A stretch of 6,259 bases of DNA. Origin: Alphaproteobacteria bacterium. GTDB lineage: Bacteria; Pseudomonadota; Alphaproteobacteria; Rhizobiales; Xanthobacteraceae. Shown here piece by piece: positions 5,942 through 6,259 of this stretch (within the stretch, counting starts at the first letter, position 1; each line of letters starts with the position of its first letter). The translations under genes were made by a program, and so were the position numbers. The notes below the pieces were generated by a model that saw only the letters and a list, made by a program, of their open reading frames with translations, made no database searches and was not told the origin of the DNA. The stretch covers positions 1 to 6,259 of the forward strand of contig VAZQ01000392.1 of the NCBI GenBank assembly GCA_005883115.1, in the 5' to 3' direction.

Positions 5942-5960
5942 TCCGCGCAGCTCACGCGGA
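5942..5960 (+). terminator. Hairpin after the phosphatase gene
   Basis: TCCGCG at 5942-5947 pairs perfectly with CGCGGA at 5955-5960 around a seven-base loop, starting four bases after the gene's original stop. No T-run follows. It could be a weak terminator. The rest of the gap to 6050 shows nothing else clear. Confidence 0.3.
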
Positions 5961-6050
5961 CCCCACTTCATCAAACGTTCCCGCGCACCGCGACCTTCCG
6001 TCCGCCGCGGCCGTGCCTTATTGTGAGTCGAGTTAAGGGCGCTGATCGCC

Positions 6051-6259
6051 ATGGCGCAAGACATCGATCCATTCAAATTGTCCTCGCCCCGGATTTTTCT
6101 CGTCCGGATGGTGGTGTTCCTGGTCCTGTGCGGGCTGATCGTGATCGTGCTTTACAAGCAGATCTGGACCGCGTTCCTGGCAAATCCCGGCCTCAATGCC
6201 TTGATCATTGGGGTGCTCGTCATTGGCATCGCGCTGGCCTTCCGGCAGGTGATCCGGCT
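6051..6259 (+). CDS. Membrane protein, MotA/TolQ/ExbB proton-channel-like (3' end outside window)
   Basis: Sixty-nine codons are visible from ATG 6051, preceded by AAGGG at 6035-6039. The start reads MAQDIDPFKLSSPRIFLVRM. Two hydrophobic segments follow, at about residues 17-35 and 48-64, separated by a short YKQIWTAFLANPGLN loop. After them comes AFRQVIR. I recall rhizobial proteins annotated as MotA/TolQ/ExbB proton channel family with a very similar opening (PxKLSSPRIFLVRM, then two helices, then FRQVIRL). No diagnostic channel residues are inside the window, so the family name rests on this recollection. The reading frame is well supported by composition and the amphipathic layout. The gene is probably independent of the broken phosphatase gene, 113 bases upstream. 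Confidence 0.75.
   Translation, partial: MAQDIDPFKLSSPRIFLVRMVVFLVLCGLIVIVLYKQIWTAFLANPGLNALIIGVLVIGIALAFRQVIR

Noticed and set aside
5487..6026. 179-residue plus-strand open frame over the phosphatase gene
   Set aside because: It uses neither the 5' frame nor the 3' frame of the conserved phosphatase and shows no conserved motif.

Overview
The window is ordinary, high-GC chromosomal DNA, almost certainly from an alphaproteobacterium. The best guess is the order Hyphomicrobiales (Rhizobiales), on the Bradyrhizobium/Rhodopseudomonas/Xanthobacteraceae side. That guess rests on protein similarity judged by eye, on the gap-pgk-class I fba order, and on hairpin repeats of a style I recall from such genomes. 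No database search was possible. All supported genes lie on the + strand. No tRNA, rRNA, CRISPR array, insertion sequence or phage gene was seen.

Region 1 (1-3034) is a central-carbon cluster. It holds the 3' two-thirds of gap (glyceraldehyde-3-phosphate dehydrogenase), a complete pgk (phosphoglycerate kinase) and a complete class I fructose-bisphosphate aldolase. The three enzymes interconvert fructose-1,6-bisphosphate and 3-phosphoglycerate, in glycolysis, gluconeogenesis or the Calvin cycle. The short gaps of about 72 and 77 bases suggest co-transcription.

Region 2 (3035-4973) begins with a 248-base non-coding stretch. It is followed by a ThiE/TenI-family protein whose thiamine-phosphate-synthase active-site motifs are largely replaced. 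The stop codon of that gene overlaps the start of a secreted, six-repeat Sel1 protein (ATGA overlap), so the two are probably translated together.

Region 3 (4974-6050) begins with a 212-base intergenic segment packed with consecutive hairpins, probably a dispersed palindromic element. Next is an inositol-monophosphatase-family gene that is broken. An internal deletion of roughly 70 bases, not a multiple of three, shifts the frame and removes the conserved segment before the last metal-binding motif. The 3' third of the gene survives intact in another frame.

Region 4 (6051-6259) is the start of a membrane protein resembling the rhizobial MotA/TolQ/ExbB proton-channel family, cut by the window edge.

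Nothing here amounts to a clear new system. The observations most worth checking are the degenerate ThiE-like protein coupled to a Sel1 protein, the broken phosphatase, and the hairpin cluster between them.
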